The notes under the pieces were generated by a model that worked only from the letters and a program-made list of their open reading frames with translations, was not told the origin of the DNA and ran no database searches. Below are positions 17,562 through 26,137 of a stretch of DNA of 38,834 nucleotides, piece by piece (the stretch's first letter is position 1; every line of letters starts with the position of its first letter). The stretch lies in contig WGCA01000001.1 of the NCBI GenBank assembly GCA_015494065.1, forward strand, positions 1 through 38,834. The letters run 5' to 3'. The position numbers and the translations under genes were made by a program. This stretch comes from Thermodesulfobacteriaceae bacterium. Lineage in GTDB: Bacteria; Desulfobacterota; Thermodesulfobacteria; Thermodesulfobacteriales; Thermodesulfatatoraceae.

Positions 17562-17588
17562 AAAGGCCCCGCTTGAAGCGGGGCCTTT
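17562..17588. terminator. Bidirectional intrinsic terminator after hflX and ppaC
   Basis: A perfect 12-bp stem (AAAGGCCCCGCT and its complement at 17577-17588) closes a 3-base loop. The A-flank and T-flank of the stem provide short U-tracts in both directions. It lies between the convergent hflX and pyrophosphatase genes. Confidence 0.85.
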
Positions 17589-17609
17589 AAAGCTACCCAA
17601 ACGTTTGGC

Positions 17610-18533
17610 CTAACCGGCAAAGGCCTTTTCCAGGTTGGGAACCACCTGTTTTTTACGGCTCATGACACCGGCCAGCCACACGGAGTTGCCTTCAGGCTTA
17701 ACACCCCAGGCCTTTTCCACCACGCTCGGGTCATCGGAGACAATAAGAAGCTCAGTCCCTTCCTTCATAATGTCGGTGAGCATGAAGAAGATGCTGTGGT
17801 AACCGCCTTCTTCTTTGATCTTTTTGAGCTCTTCGTAAAGCTGGTCTTTGATGGGCTCAACCAAAGAGAGGTCCACCACTTCCAGCTGGCCGATACCGAC
17901 CTTGTTCCCGCTCATGTCAAAGTCTTTGTAGTCACGATAGATGAGGTCACGAATCGGGGTGCCCTCAATGGCGCTCTTTACCTTGAACATCTCAAGACCC
18001 AGGGCCTTGAGGTCATCAATGCCGGCGATCTTGGCCAAGGCCTCGGCCGCCTTTACGTCCTGATCCGTGCAGGTGGCGGACTTAAAGATAACGGTATCGC
18101 TCAGGATGGCACAGCACATAATCCCCGCAATCTCCTTGGGGATCTCCACCCCGTAAAAATCATACATGCCCTTTAACACGGTGCAGGTGCAGCCCACAGG
18201 CCAGACCCAGATCTCGATGGGGTTAGGGGTGGTGATGTCACCGAGTTTGTGGTGGTCAACGATGCCGAGGATCTCGCCCTTTTCAAGGTTGTCAAGGCTT
18301 TGGGCCTTATCACTGTGGTCTACCAGAAAGATCTTTTGCCCGGTGGCGTCGGTTACGATCTCCGGGGCCTGGAAACCAAACTTTTCTAGGACAAACTTGC
18401 TCTCAGGATTTACTTCCCCCTGGGCCACGGGTTTGGCCTCTACGCCGAGCTTGCTCTTAAGATAAGCCAAAGAAATCGCCGCGCAGATGGAATCCGTGTC
18501 CGGGTTTTTGTGTCCTACTACAATCGCCGCCAT
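17610..18533 (-). CDS. ppaC: Manganese-dependent inorganic pyrophosphatase (family II)
   Basis: This cytoplasmic enzyme hydrolyses pyrophosphate to phosphate, pulling biosynthetic and activation reactions forward; in sulfate reducers it also removes pyrophosphate made by ATP sulfurylase. The DHH-family metal sites are present: H8, D12 and D14 in GHKNPDTDS, D72 in VDHSD and D93-H94-H95 in VDHHKLGD. The C-terminal DHHA2 part ends with the SRKKQVVP substrate motif. At 307 residues it matches the short, CBS-free form. The ATG at 18533 has AAGGAGG at 7 bases; the longer open frame upstream has no matching homology. A likely promoter lies about 65-95 bases upstream. Confidence 0.95.
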   Translation of the reverse strand: MAAIVVGHKNPDTDSICAAISLAYLKSKLGVEAKPVAQGEVNPESKFVLEKFGFQAPEIVTDATGQKIFLVDHSDKAQSLDNLEKGEILGIVDHHKLGDITTPNPIEIWVWPVGCTCTVLKGMYDFYGVEIPKEIAGIMCCAILSDTVIFKSATCTDQDVKAAEALAKIAGIDDLKALGLEMFKVKSAIEGTPIRDLIYRDYKDFDMSGNKVGIGQLEVVDLSLVEPIKDQLYEELKKIKEEGGYHSIFFMLTDIMKEGTELLIVSDDPSVVEKAWGVKPEGNSVWLAGVMSRKKQVVPNLEKAFAG

Positions 18534-18597
18534 TTTTAACCTCCTTTTGTATTTTGGACTTGGGTCTTTCATAAAGAGGGTATTTGAGACCCGTCTA

Positions 18598-18627
18598 AAA
18601 ATAGCCCAGAAAGACGGCCTTTGCCAA
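18598..18627 (-). promoter_or_regulatory. Possible sigma-70 promoter for ppaC
   Basis: On the minus strand TTGGCA (18627-18622), an 18-base spacer and TATTTT (18603-18598) sit about 65 bases before the ppaC ATG. The leader would contain a weak GGGTCT/AGACCC inverted repeat at 18562-18592. The remaining bases up to the next gene at 18807 show no other gene. Confidence 0.35.
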
Positions 18628-18806
18628 GTTTTAAAATGGAAAACTACGGCAAAAAAGCCCCCATTTCTTCCGGCAAAACTTTCCAAAAAGGTATTTTTGA
18701 GAGTAAATAAAATTTGGATCTTTTTACTTTGGTAACCTAATGGACTAAGGGAAAATTTAGCCGACAGGCCTGGAGGGTTACAATAATATGCTCAAAGGAG
18801 AGGGTC

Positions 18807-19343
18807 ATGAGTGAGAAACTTTTGCGGGAAGATTTTCGGCTGGAGCCGGCCTCTTGTTACGTAGACGCCCGTTGCCCCAGGTATAAAGCTATCGTGCCAG
18901 CAGAAATGGACCTCGCCCCCCTTATGCCCTATTTGAACGCTGTGGCCCGGGTGGTCTTTTATGATCCCGAAGAGCCGGTCCTTGTCTTTAAGTTTGACGG
19001 ACGAAAGGTCGCTGTTAGACGTCACGAAGTGAGGATCTCTGATGTCCCTGACATTGAGGAAGGGCGAAGACTTAGGGAAAGGGTGGTGGCTTATCTAGAA
19101 GAAATCTGGACCAAGCGCGCCGAAATCACCCCTCGTCACGAACCCCGCACCTTGCCCCCGGCCTTAAAGATTTATCAGCTTCTGCCTAAGACGAACTGTG
19201 GCAAGTGTGGTGAGGCCACCTGTCTGGCCTTTGCGGCCAAACTTTCCACCGCTGAAGCAGAGCTCTCCGCCTGTCGCCCCTTATTTGAAGAGGAAGGCTT
19301 TGAGGCGGCCCGAAAAGAGCTCGAAAGGCTGCTCAATCAGTAA
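18807..19343 (+). CDS. 4Fe-4S domain protein of unknown function
   Basis: This 178-residue protein ends with a four-cysteine Fe-S domain: C131, C134, C139 and C156 in the spacing CX2CX4CX16C (LPKTNCGKCGEATC...SACRPL). This is the FeS domain (PF04060 type) found in corrinoid iron-sulfur proteins and RnfB-like proteins, where it carries one 4Fe-4S cluster. The first 110 residues are mixed alpha/beta with no motif I recognise (FKFDGRKVAVRRHEVRI). There is no signal peptide or membrane segment. GGAGAGG precedes the ATG. The stop is only 3 bases from ktrB, so it is probably the first gene of the potassium-uptake operon. A redox link to transport is an inference from position. Confidence 0.75.
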   Translation: MSEKLLREDFRLEPASCYVDARCPRYKAIVPAEMDLAPLMPYLNAVARVVFYDPEEPVLVFKFDGRKVAVRRHEVRISDVPDIEEGRRLRERVVAYLEEIWTKRAEITPRHEPRTLPPALKIYQLLPKTNCGKCGEATCLAFAAKLSTAEAELSACRPLFEEEGFEAARKELERLLNQ

Positions 19344-19346
19344 AAT

Positions 19347-20705
19347 ATGCGCCCCAAGTTTTTATCTTCCCGACTTTGGGCCAATCCGGCGCTTTTAATA
19401 GTTTCTTCTTTTGCCTTAACAGACCTGGTAGGGGCCCTTTTGCTCTGGCTTCCCTTCGCGCACCAGCAAAGGTTGTCCCTGATTGATGCCCTTTTTACCT
19501 CTACTTCGGCGATATGCGTGACGGGGCTTACGGTGGTCAACACCGCCCAGGTCTTTACCAGGCTGGGCCAGACTGTCATCCTTTTGTTGATCCAGCTCGG
19601 CGGCCTGGGGGTCATGACCTTTTCCGTACTCATCTCCCTGGGGCTAAGAAAAACCCTCAACTTTAGAAGCCGTCTCATCGTACAGGAAACCTTCCTCCCT
19701 TACCGACTGACCGATCTTTCCACCCTGATTTTTACCATCGTTATCTATACTTTTTTTTCAGAATTTATTTTGGCCTTTTTATTATTTTTCGCGTTTATAA
19801 TGAATTTTCCCTTGAGAGATGCCTTATTTCATGCAGTTTTTCACGCCATTTCGGCCTTTTGTAACGCGGGCTTTTCCACCTTTCCCGAAGGTCTCATACT
19901 TTATCAAAAAAGCTTTTACGTGCCGGTCATAATTATGCTGGGCGTACTTTTGGGGAATACAGGTTTTCCCATTATTTATGAAGCGGTGGAATATTTAAGA
20001 AAAGTAAAACACAGGTTTAGCCTCCATTTTAAGTTGACTTTGTTGACCCATTTTCTTTTAATAGTTATTGGTTTTTTGATCTTGGCTTTCTTGGAATGGA
20101 ACGGGGCCTTGGCACACCTCTCTTATTCGGAACGGATTCTGGCCGCCCTCTTTCACAGCGTAAGTGCCAGGACCGCCGGTTTTAATACCCTGGATTTGAC
20201 CTCTTTTTCCGAACATGGCCTCTACTTTTTGGTCCTCCTTATGTTTATAGGGGCCTGTCCGGGTTCTACCGGGGGAGGGATTAAGACGACCACGCTGGCG
20301 GTGATTTGGGCCTCGGCCCTCAGCCGTATGCGCGGTTATTACCGTACGGTGGCCTTTAAGCGGACCATCCCGGAGGCCCAAGTCCTAAAAGCCATAGTTT
20401 TATTGGTGGTAGCGGTTATGGTGATTGTAATTCTCCATTTTGTTTTGACTTTTTCGGTACCCAGCGTTCCCCTCTACCAGGCTCACGGTGAATTCCTGGC
20501 CACTTTATTTGAAGCGGTCTCAGCCTTCGGGACGGTGGGGCTTTCCACCGGGCTTACCCCCAAGCTTGACCCTTTGGGTAAGCTGGTGATTATAGTGCTG
20601 ATGTTTGGGGGCCGGGTGGGATTCCTTTCCCTGGTTTCCCTCCTGACTCAGGTGAAAGAACCCAAGCCTTTCCACTATGCTCCAGAGGAGGTTATGATCG
20701 GCTAA
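19347..20705 (+). CDS. ktrB: Potassium uptake channel subunit, KtrB/TrkH family
   Basis: This 452-residue membrane protein has the four repeated membrane-pore-membrane units of the TrkH/KtrB family. The four selectivity-filter segments are TSTSAICVTGLTVV, HAISAFCNAGFSTF, HSVSARTAGFNTLD and EAVSAFGTVGLSTG, each with the expected glycine. GACPGSTGGGIKTTT is the conserved block between units three and four. The short length and lack of an extra N-terminal pair of helices point to KtrB over TrkH. No ribosome site is obvious, so translation may depend on the gene 3 bases upstream. It shares one base with the following KtrA gene. Confidence 0.93.
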   Translation: MRPKFLSSRLWANPALLIVSSFALTDLVGALLLWLPFAHQQRLSLIDALFTSTSAICVTGLTVVNTAQVFTRLGQTVILLLIQLGGLGVMTFSVLISLGLRKTLNFRSRLIVQETFLPYRLTDLSTLIFTIVIYTFFSEFILAFLLFFAFIMNFPLRDALFHAVFHAISAFCNAGFSTFPEGLILYQKSFYVPVIIMLGVLLGNTGFPIIYEAVEYLRKVKHRFSLHFKLTLLTHFLLIVIGFLILAFLEWNGALAHLSYSERILAALFHSVSARTAGFNTLDLTSFSEHGLYFLVLLMFIGACPGSTGGGIKTTTLAVIWASALSRMRGYYRTVAFKRTIPEAQVLKAIVLLVVAVMVIVILHFVLTFSVPSVPLYQAHGEFLATLFEAVSAFGTVGLSTGLTPKLDPLGKLVIIVLMFGGRVGFLSLVSLLTQVKEPKPFHYAPEEVMIG

Positions 20706-21361
20706 TGGCACGCTTCCTGGTGATTGGACTGGGCAAATTTGGTTTTTATCTGGCCCGAAAACTAGCGGAAGAAAAGCAAGAAGTTCTGTGCCTGGACAAG
20801 GACGAACGGGTGGTGGAAGAGATTAGCCAGTACGTACCGGAAGCCTTGGTAGGGGATGCCACCCGGAAGGAGGTCCTAAAAAATCTCGCCGTTTCCGAAG
20901 CAGAAAAAGTGGTGGTGGCTACGGGAGACCTTACCGCAAGCATTTTGATCACCCTTTACCTAAAAGAACTGGGCGCTAAACATATAGTGGCAAAAGCCAG
21001 AGACGAAGACCACGCCCGCATCCTTTCCCTGGTGGGCGCCAACCGGGTCATAATTCCCGAAAAGGATTCCGCCCTGAGGGAAGCCCAGCTTTTAGTTACC
21101 CCCAATATCATCGATTTTTTGCCCTTGCTACCTGATTTTTCCGTCGCCCAAATTGATCCCCCGCCTGAATTCATAGGCAAGAGTTTTAAAGAACTCCATT
21201 TGCGCAGCAAATTTAATGTTTACGTCATTGCCGTCCGTAATAAATTGACCGGTCGCTTTTTATTGCTCCCCCCAGCTGATCACGTAATCGAAAAAGACGA
21301 AGAACTGTACCTGTTGGGCCGCAAAGAACACCTTACCCGCCTTTCCGCCAAGGCCTTATAA
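20705..21361 (+). CDS. ktrA: Potassium uptake regulatory subunit KtrA/TrkA (RCK)
   Basis: This 218-residue cytoplasmic protein has an RCK_N Rossmann domain starting ARFLVIGLGKFGFYLARKL, with the nucleotide-binding GLGKFG at residues 8-13 and an acidic residue at the end of strand 2 (CLDKD). An RCK_C domain follows, from about residue 135. KtrA rings bind ATP, ADP or NAD(H) and gate the KtrB channel. The start codon shares one base with the ktrB stop (TAATG), which supports a two-subunit K+ system. The 108 bases after the stop contain no gene before the next promoter. Confidence 0.93.
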   Translation: MARFLVIGLGKFGFYLARKLAEEKQEVLCLDKDERVVEEISQYVPEALVGDATRKEVLKNLAVSEAEKVVVATGDLTASILITLYLKELGAKHIVAKARDEDHARILSLVGANRVIIPEKDSALREAQLLVTPNIIDFLPLLPDFSVAQIDPPPEFIGKSFKELHLRSKFNVYVIAVRNKLTGRFLLLPPADHVIEKDEELYLLGRKEHLTRLSAKAL

Positions 21362-21469
21362 GGATAGTTAAAATAACAAATTAGTTTGCTTGATTAATTG
21401 TGAGGCTAATCTGGGCCTTAAGAGAGAGCTAAAGGGCGCCAACGCTCACATTTTAACCTCAAATCCTTT

Positions 21470-21498
21470 TTGACAACCAAATTTGAGAGAGTTATGGG
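21470..21498 (+). promoter_or_regulatory. Sigma-70 promoter for the TauE operon
   Basis: A consensus TTGACA (21470-21475), a 17-base spacer and TATGGG (21493-21498) lie about 50 bases before the ATG at 21548. The same TTGACA contains a TTG that opens a longer frame, so that upstream start is unlikely. Confidence 0.55.
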
Positions 21499-21547
21499 TC
21501 GGTTGATTAACGCTTTTCAAAAAATCGTAATGGGAGGTGTTTCAAAA

Positions 21548-22561
21548 ATGCGCTTTGGGCGAAGTTGGTTTTTTTTATTTTTGAGTCTGTTTTTGGTCTT
21601 ATTCTTTACGAATCACCTTATGGCAGGGGAGCCTTCCGTAGCAGAAGCGGCCAAAGAAGCAGTGGCTGCTACGGGCGCCAAGGGGTCGAATATTCCCTGG
21701 TGGCTCTGGCCGGTGATCCTCTTCGGTTTCACTTTTATTATCGGTATCATCGCGCCCCTTTCTGGGGTAGGTGGCGGAGTCTTGTTCGTACCTTTATCCA
21801 CGGCCTTTTTTCCTTTCAGTGTAGACTTCATCCGTGGTGCAGGGCTTATCATGGCTTTAACCAGTGCCCTTTCCGCCACCCCTCAGTTTATTCGTAAAGG
21901 TCTGGCCAATATCCGTATCATGGCCCCTCTCGTATGCGTGTCCATGGTCACTTCGATCCTCGGCGGTATCGTCGGTCTTTGGATTACCAACGCCTTTCCG
22001 GCGGGGAAATATTACATTACCATCGCCCTGGGCCTGGTCCTGTTATTGATCTTTTTTGTCATGCTAACCTCTAAAAGGGTAGAATTCCCCGAAGTCAAAG
22101 AACAGGACGCCTTGTCCCGGGCCCTTGACTTATCCGGTAGCTGGTACGAACCTACCCTGGGAAAGATCTTAGAATACAAAGTAACCAGGTTGCCCATCGG
22201 GCTTATCTGTTTTGCGGCGGTGGGTTTCATTGCCGGCATGTTCGGTCTAGGCGCTGGTTGGGCCAACGTCCCGGTGCTCAATCTGATCATGGGGGCCCCG
22301 ATCAAAGTAGCGGTGGCCACCAGTATGACCATCATTTCCATTAACGACGCCGCGGCAGCGTGGATCTATCTGGCTAAGGGGGCGGTCCTTCCGAAAATCG
22401 TGGTCCCATCGGTGCTTGGAATTTCTATCGGGGCCCGGATCGGGGCCAAACTGGCAGTTAAGGCCAAGCCGGCTTTTGTTAAGATCCTGGTCATGGGGAT
22501 TATGCTTTTGGCCGCAGCCTTAAATATCATCAAAGGCCTTAAGGGGCTCCATATAATTTAA
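21548..22561 (+). CDS. TauE/SafE family sulfite/organosulfur exporter
   Basis: This 337-residue membrane protein has an N-terminal signal-like helix, a short periplasmic stretch, then the two repeated halves of the TauE/SafE (DUF81) family. The first has FIIGIIAPLSGVGGGVLFVPL and the second FIAGMFGLGAGWANVPVLNL; each glycine-rich turn is the family signature. Members export sulfite, sulfoacetate and similar anions. The start is the ATG at 21548 with GGGAGGTG before it; earlier in-frame starts overlap the promoter. A small membrane protein follows after 21 bases. In a sulfur-metabolising anaerobe, export of sulfite or thiosulfate-type anions is plausible, but the substrate is unknown. Confidence 0.88.
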   Translation: MRFGRSWFFLFLSLFLVLFFTNHLMAGEPSVAEAAKEAVAATGAKGSNIPWWLWPVILFGFTFIIGIIAPLSGVGGGVLFVPLSTAFFPFSVDFIRGAGLIMALTSALSATPQFIRKGLANIRIMAPLVCVSMVTSILGGIVGLWITNAFPAGKYYITIALGLVLLLIFFVMLTSKRVEFPEVKEQDALSRALDLSGSWYEPTLGKILEYKVTRLPIGLICFAAVGFIAGMFGLGAGWANVPVLNLIMGAPIKVAVATSMTIISINDAAAAWIYLAKGAVLPKIVVPSVLGISIGARIGAKLAVKAKPAFVKILVMGIMLLAAALNIIKGLKGLHII

Positions 22562-22582
22562 ATCTTTGAAAAGGAGGAAAAA

Positions 22583-23017
22583 ATGGCGGAAAAAAACCAA
22601 GTCCACGTCGATCCGGCTAATTTGGTTTTCGCCAAAGCCATGGAAATCGTAACTTACATAGGTATTGCAGTAATGATCGTTTTTGGTCTGCTCTATTTAT
22701 TCGGTCTTTCTTCCTTTGTGGACATGAAGGCTGCCATCGCCCACTGGCACCTGCCTGTAGAAAGATTCTGGCACGAAGTGGTGGGCATTCATATTTCGGG
22801 ATACGATTGGTTTTTGAAAAATTTGACTAAAATGGATTGTCTTTCCATGTTAGGAATCTGTATTTTGGCCCTGGCTCCTCTGGCCGGTATATTGGCGGCC
22901 TGGCCCAAGGTGGGGGCTACGCATAAAGTGCTTGCTCTCCTCTTTTTAATTCTGGTAGTAGAATACCTTTTTGCCATTTTTAAACCCATCATCCTTCCTG
23001 GCGTAGGTGGACACTGA
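22583..23017 (+). CDS. Small three-helix membrane protein, TauE partner
   Basis: This 144-residue protein has three hydrophobic segments at about residues 22-44, 84-106 and 113-134. The pattern (ITYIGIAVM-like first helix, then LGICILALAPLAGILAAW, then LLFLILVVEYLFAIF) resembles the DUF1634 proteins that often accompany TauE exporters, but I cannot assign it firmly. A loop between the first two helices carries several histidines (IAHWHLPVERFWHEVVGIHI). AAAAGGAGG precedes the ATG, and the gene is followed by a strong terminator, so it forms a two-gene operon with the exporter. Confidence 0.75.
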   Translation: MAEKNQVHVDPANLVFAKAMEIVTYIGIAVMIVFGLLYLFGLSSFVDMKAAIAHWHLPVERFWHEVVGIHISGYDWFLKNLTKMDCLSMLGICILALAPLAGILAAWPKVGATHKVLALLFLILVVEYLFAIFKPIILPGVGGH

Positions 23018-23035
23018 TCTTATCTTTTCTCTCTT

Positions 23036-23059
23036 AAAGCCCGGCTTCGGCCGGGCTTT
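23036..23059 (+). terminator. Intrinsic terminator of the TauE operon
   Basis: A perfect 10-bp stem (AAAGCCCGGC at 23036-23045 with its complement at 23050-23059) closes a TTCG tetraloop and is followed by TATTTTTT. It separates the TauE pair from the ArsB-type permease. Confidence 0.9.
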
Positions 23060-23148
23060 TTATTTTTTAAAGCTCCGAAATTGCGCTAATAAGTTCACAG
23101 CGCTGACCGATAAGACTTAAGAGCCATCTTTAGACAAGGAGGATATTC

Positions 23149-24900
23149 ATGATGAAACGGGGGCTTTGGCTGTTTATTTTGGGATTCTGTCTGCTGTTAG
23201 GGGGATACGCATGGGCCTCCGGAAAGTTGGAAAGTTCCACGGATAATTTGACCCGCCTCAACCTCTTTGGCCGAATCTTAAACCCTCACAAAAAGGGGGT
23301 GCCGGATGCGGAGATAAAGATTTTCGTTGACGGTCAAGAAATCGAACCCCCTACCCACGGACACGCCCCTCACGGAAGCGGCCTCACCACGGAATTCGAC
23401 GGCAGTTTTCAGGTGGAACTGGACCTTCCCCGGGAAACCATTAAAAACGGTGAAATAAAGCTGCTTATTTTTAAACCAAGCTATAAAAAGGAAACACTGG
23501 TTTTAAAACCTGAAGATTTTGCCGTCAAAGACGGAGAATATTACGCCAAGGTAGAAATAATTATCCCGCGTACCAAAGGTCCCGCTTTTTGGATAGCGAC
23601 GGTGGTCTTTGTCTTAGCTTACGTCTTGATTTCCTTTGAGCTTTTACATCGTACCCTGGCTGCCATGCTTGGGGCTTCCATTATGCTTCTTATTAGCTAT
23701 ACCCTGGGAACCTGGAACCCTGAATATCACATACTTTCTTATGAAAGCGCTATTCACAGTATAGACATGAACGTCATTTTCTTGCTTATGGGTATGATGA
23801 TTATTGTGGGTATCCTTAAAAATACAGGAGTCTTTCAATGGTGTGCTTATAAATGCTATCAACTGGCCCGTGGAAATGTAATTTTATTGTCAATAATTTT
23901 GATGACTTTCACAGCGGTGGCCTCGGCCTTTCTTGATAACGTGACCACCATGCTTCTTTTGACTCCAGTTACTATTGAGATTGCCCTTTCCCTTGGTATA
24001 AATCCTCTTTCTTTACTTATCCCTGAAATTTTGGCATCGAATATTGGCGGAACGGCAACTTTAATTGGTGACCCACCAAATATTATGATCGGTTCCTATG
24101 CCGGCCTTACCTTTATGGATTTTGTTAAGAACTTGGCCCCTGTTTGTATTATCTCAATGATCGTCCTTTTTATTTACAATAAGTTTGTTTACAACCGCGA
24201 ATATCATAAGGCCAAAATTGACGATATTCAGGCTTTTATTGAAAAGCTTCGTCAGGAATATCGTATCACCGATGCTTCTCTATTAGGCTTTGGTCTAGTC
24301 ATTATGGCCGTTGTTATCTTGATGTTTTTACTGCACGGTGTCCTTCATATGGAGGTTTCTATTGCTGCCCTGTTCGGGGCAAGTGTCCTTTTCACTTACG
24401 CACTGGTGACTAAGAAAATAGATCTTGTTCATCTAATAGAGAAAGACATTGAATGGCCCACTCTATTATTTTTTATCTTTTTGTTCATCTTGGTGGGTGC
24501 AGTGGAAGACGTAGGGTTATTGGATATGATTGCCGACTGGGTCTTTCACCTTTCAGCGGGAAGTCTGGTGACCGCGGTCTGTCTAATTCTTTGGGTCTCC
24601 GCTATTATGAGTGCTTTTGTGGATAATATCCCTTTTACCGCCACCATGCTCCCCATCACAGCCTATTTGACGAAGGTGATCCCGGGAGCAGAATCAGGGG
24701 TGCTCTGGTGGGCGCTGGCCCTGGGCGCCTGTTTCGGGGGAAACGGGACCATGATCGGGGCCAGTGCCAACGTGGTCACCCTTGGAATCGCCGAAGCCGC
24801 AGGGCACCGTATCACTTTCTTTGGTTTCATGAAAGTGGCCTTTATTTATATGATCATTAGCGTGGGTATCGCTAACGCCTGGCTGCTCATTTTCTATTAA
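23149..24900 (+). CDS. ArsB/NhaD-type (ion transporter superfamily) permease with periplasmic N-terminal domain
   Basis: Residues about 1-23 are a signal peptide. Residues about 35-145 form a beta-rich carboxypeptidase-regulatory-like domain (LNLFGRILNPHKKGVPDAEI, GLTTEFDGSFQVELDL). About eleven membrane helices follow. The permease carries the duplicated ion-transporter signatures: AFLDNVTTMLLLTPV with NIGGTATLIGDPPNIMIG, then AFVDNIPFTATMLPI with GGNGTMIGASANVV. These are closest in style to the ArsB/P-protein (SLC13-like) branch. The substrate is unknown; arsenite, sodium and carboxylates are all transported in the superfamily. AGGAGG lies before the tandem ATG codons. A universal stress protein starts 12 bases after its stop. 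Confidence 0.85.
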   Translation: MMKRGLWLFILGFCLLLGGYAWASGKLESSTDNLTRLNLFGRILNPHKKGVPDAEIKIFVDGQEIEPPTHGHAPHGSGLTTEFDGSFQVELDLPRETIKNGEIKLLIFKPSYKKETLVLKPEDFAVKDGEYYAKVEIIIPRTKGPAFWIATVVFVLAYVLISFELLHRTLAAMLGASIMLLISYTLGTWNPEYHILSYESAIHSIDMNVIFLLMGMMIIVGILKNTGVFQWCAYKCYQLARGNVILLSIILMTFTAVASAFLDNVTTMLLLTPVTIEIALSLGINPLSLLIPEILASNIGGTATLIGDPPNIMIGSYAGLTFMDFVKNLAPVCIISMIVLFIYNKFVYNREYHKAKIDDIQAFIEKLRQEYRITDASLLGFGLVIMAVVILMFLLHGVLHMEVSIAALFGASVLFTYALVTKKIDLVHLIEKDIEWPTLLFFIFLFILVGAVEDVGLLDMIADWVFHLSAGSLVTAVCLILWVSAIMSAFVDNIPFTATMLPITAYLTKVIPGAESGVLWWALALGACFGGNGTMIGASANVVTLGIAEAAGHRITFFGFMKVAFIYMIISVGIANAWLLIFY

Positions 24901-24912
24901 AGGAGGAGAAGC

Positions 24913-25863
24913 ATGGGTCAAGCCAAAGATTTCTTGCCCAATATGCAAAAGGTGTTGATCCCTCTGGACAAGTCTGATGCCTCAGAACGGGCCTTAAAAT
25001 TTGCCGGCTGTCTCTTGGCCCCCATTTCTTGTGATGTGGTAAACGAAATCATCCTTTTACACGTCTTGGGGATATCTTTTATAGAAAAGATGGCCACCAA
25101 TATAGATTTACGTTTTGCCGCCTTAAAAGAAAGCCCGCTTTTTAAAAGATTGGCCCAGGAATACATCAATAAAGAAATTGCCCCCTTTTTAGAAGAGAGT
25201 GAGGCCTTTTTGCGCAAGGCCGGGGTCAAATGCGAAATAAAAAAAGAGATCCTTGAAGGTGATCCTACCAAAGAAATTGTTAATTACGCCCAAAAAAAGG
25301 GCGTCCATACCATCATCATGGGGCGTAGGAGGCGATCGGCCATTAAAGAAAGGGTTTTGGGGAGTTGCAGTTACGCGGTTTCCCACCGGCCGGGGCGTCA
25401 CACAGACTACATCGTAGGTCTGGAAGAAGTCTTTTTGGAAACCTGCCCGGTACCTAAAATCCTGGTGCCTTTTGACGGTTCAGATTATGCCCGTTACGCC
25501 CTGCGGGAGGCCACGGGTTTGGCCCTGGCCTTTCCCAAAGGGGTAGTCAAACTTACGATTCTCCACGTGGTGGAAGTTGCTTATGTCAACCAGCTTGAAG
25601 CCACCGAAGAAGCCAAAAAAATGCTGGAAGAAGTCAAAAAGGAATTTGTCAAAAACGGTGTTTCTAATTCCATTATCGATACGGAATTACGTTTTGGTGA
25701 TCCAGCCGAGGAGATCGTAAAAGCCGCGGACGAGGGCAATTATAATATCATCATGATCGGTCGGACCGGAAAATCCGGTTTAAAAGAACTGGTTTTGGGA
25801 AGCGTCTCTTCCCGCGTACTGCACCTGGCGGAACGTCAAACCGTGGCCTTGGTCAGCGCCTAG
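24913..25863 (+). CDS. Universal stress protein with two UspA domains
   Basis: This 316-residue cytoplasmic protein contains two UspA domains (about residues 12-150 and 175-315). The second has the ATP-binding pattern GRTGKSGLKELVLGSVS (G-x2-G-x9-G-S). In the first, the same place reads GRRRRSAIKERVLGSCS, with Arg replacing the second glycine, so nucleotide binding there may be lost. Paired Usp proteins are often found beside transporters and are thought to report energy state. A strong AAAGGAGGAG ribosome site and close spacing (12 bases) put it in one operon with the ArsB-type permease. Confidence 0.9.
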   Translation: MGQAKDFLPNMQKVLIPLDKSDASERALKFAGCLLAPISCDVVNEIILLHVLGISFIEKMATNIDLRFAALKESPLFKRLAQEYINKEIAPFLEESEAFLRKAGVKCEIKKEILEGDPTKEIVNYAQKKGVHTIIMGRRRRSAIKERVLGSCSYAVSHRPGRHTDYIVGLEEVFLETCPVPKILVPFDGSDYARYALREATGLALAFPKGVVKLTILHVVEVAYVNQLEATEEAKKMLEEVKKEFVKNGVSNSIIDTELRFGDPAEEIVKAADEGNYNIIMIGRTGKSGLKELVLGSVSSRVLHLAERQTVALVSA

Positions 25864-25891
25864 GCCTGGTACCCGTTGGCCACTTTACTGA

Positions 25892-25934
25892 AGGATCCGT
25901 TCCCGTTTTAACTTCGAAAATGGGAACGGATCCT
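25892..25934. repeat. Large intergenic inverted repeat (18-bp arms)
   Basis: Arms at 25892-25909 and 25917-25934 pair over 18 bases with a single G-T wobble, around a 7-base loop (AACTTCG). It follows the universal stress gene by 28 bases. There is no T-run on either strand, so it is not a standard intrinsic terminator, though it could act as a transcript end or stabiliser. The following 130 bases up to the cytochrome promoter contain no gene. Confidence 0.7.
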
Positions 25935-26073
25935 ATAAGATGCGACGCCCGCGCCCTCACGCCAAGGATTAAACAATCTTTGTTAAGACCAACGCCTTAA
26001 AGCAATTTATCCCTCAAAAATTAAAAAACCCGTTCGAGAACTTTGCCTATCTAAAAAATATATAGAATTTTTC

Positions 26074-26103
26074 TTGACAAAGTTTTGGGATTTCTGATAT
26101 GGA
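26074..26103 (+). promoter_or_regulatory. Sigma-70 promoter for the multiheme cytochrome
   Basis: TTGACA (26074-26079), an 18-base spacer and TATGGA (26098-26103) lie 35 bases before the ATG at 26138. The ATG at 26099 lies inside the -10 element, so it is not the start. Confidence 0.5.
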
Positions 26104-26137
26104 TTTTCTAATAAAAAAACTCAAAGGAGGGTTTTAT

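Noticed and set aside
18534-18686. N-terminal extension of the pyrophosphatase
   Set aside because: The family start MAAIVVGHKNPDTDS has a strong ribosome site at 18533; the extension covers the likely promoter.
21470-21547. TTG start of a longer TauE protein
   Set aside because: The TTG is part of a consensus TTGACA promoter element, and the ATG at 21548 has a ribosome site and signal-like helix.
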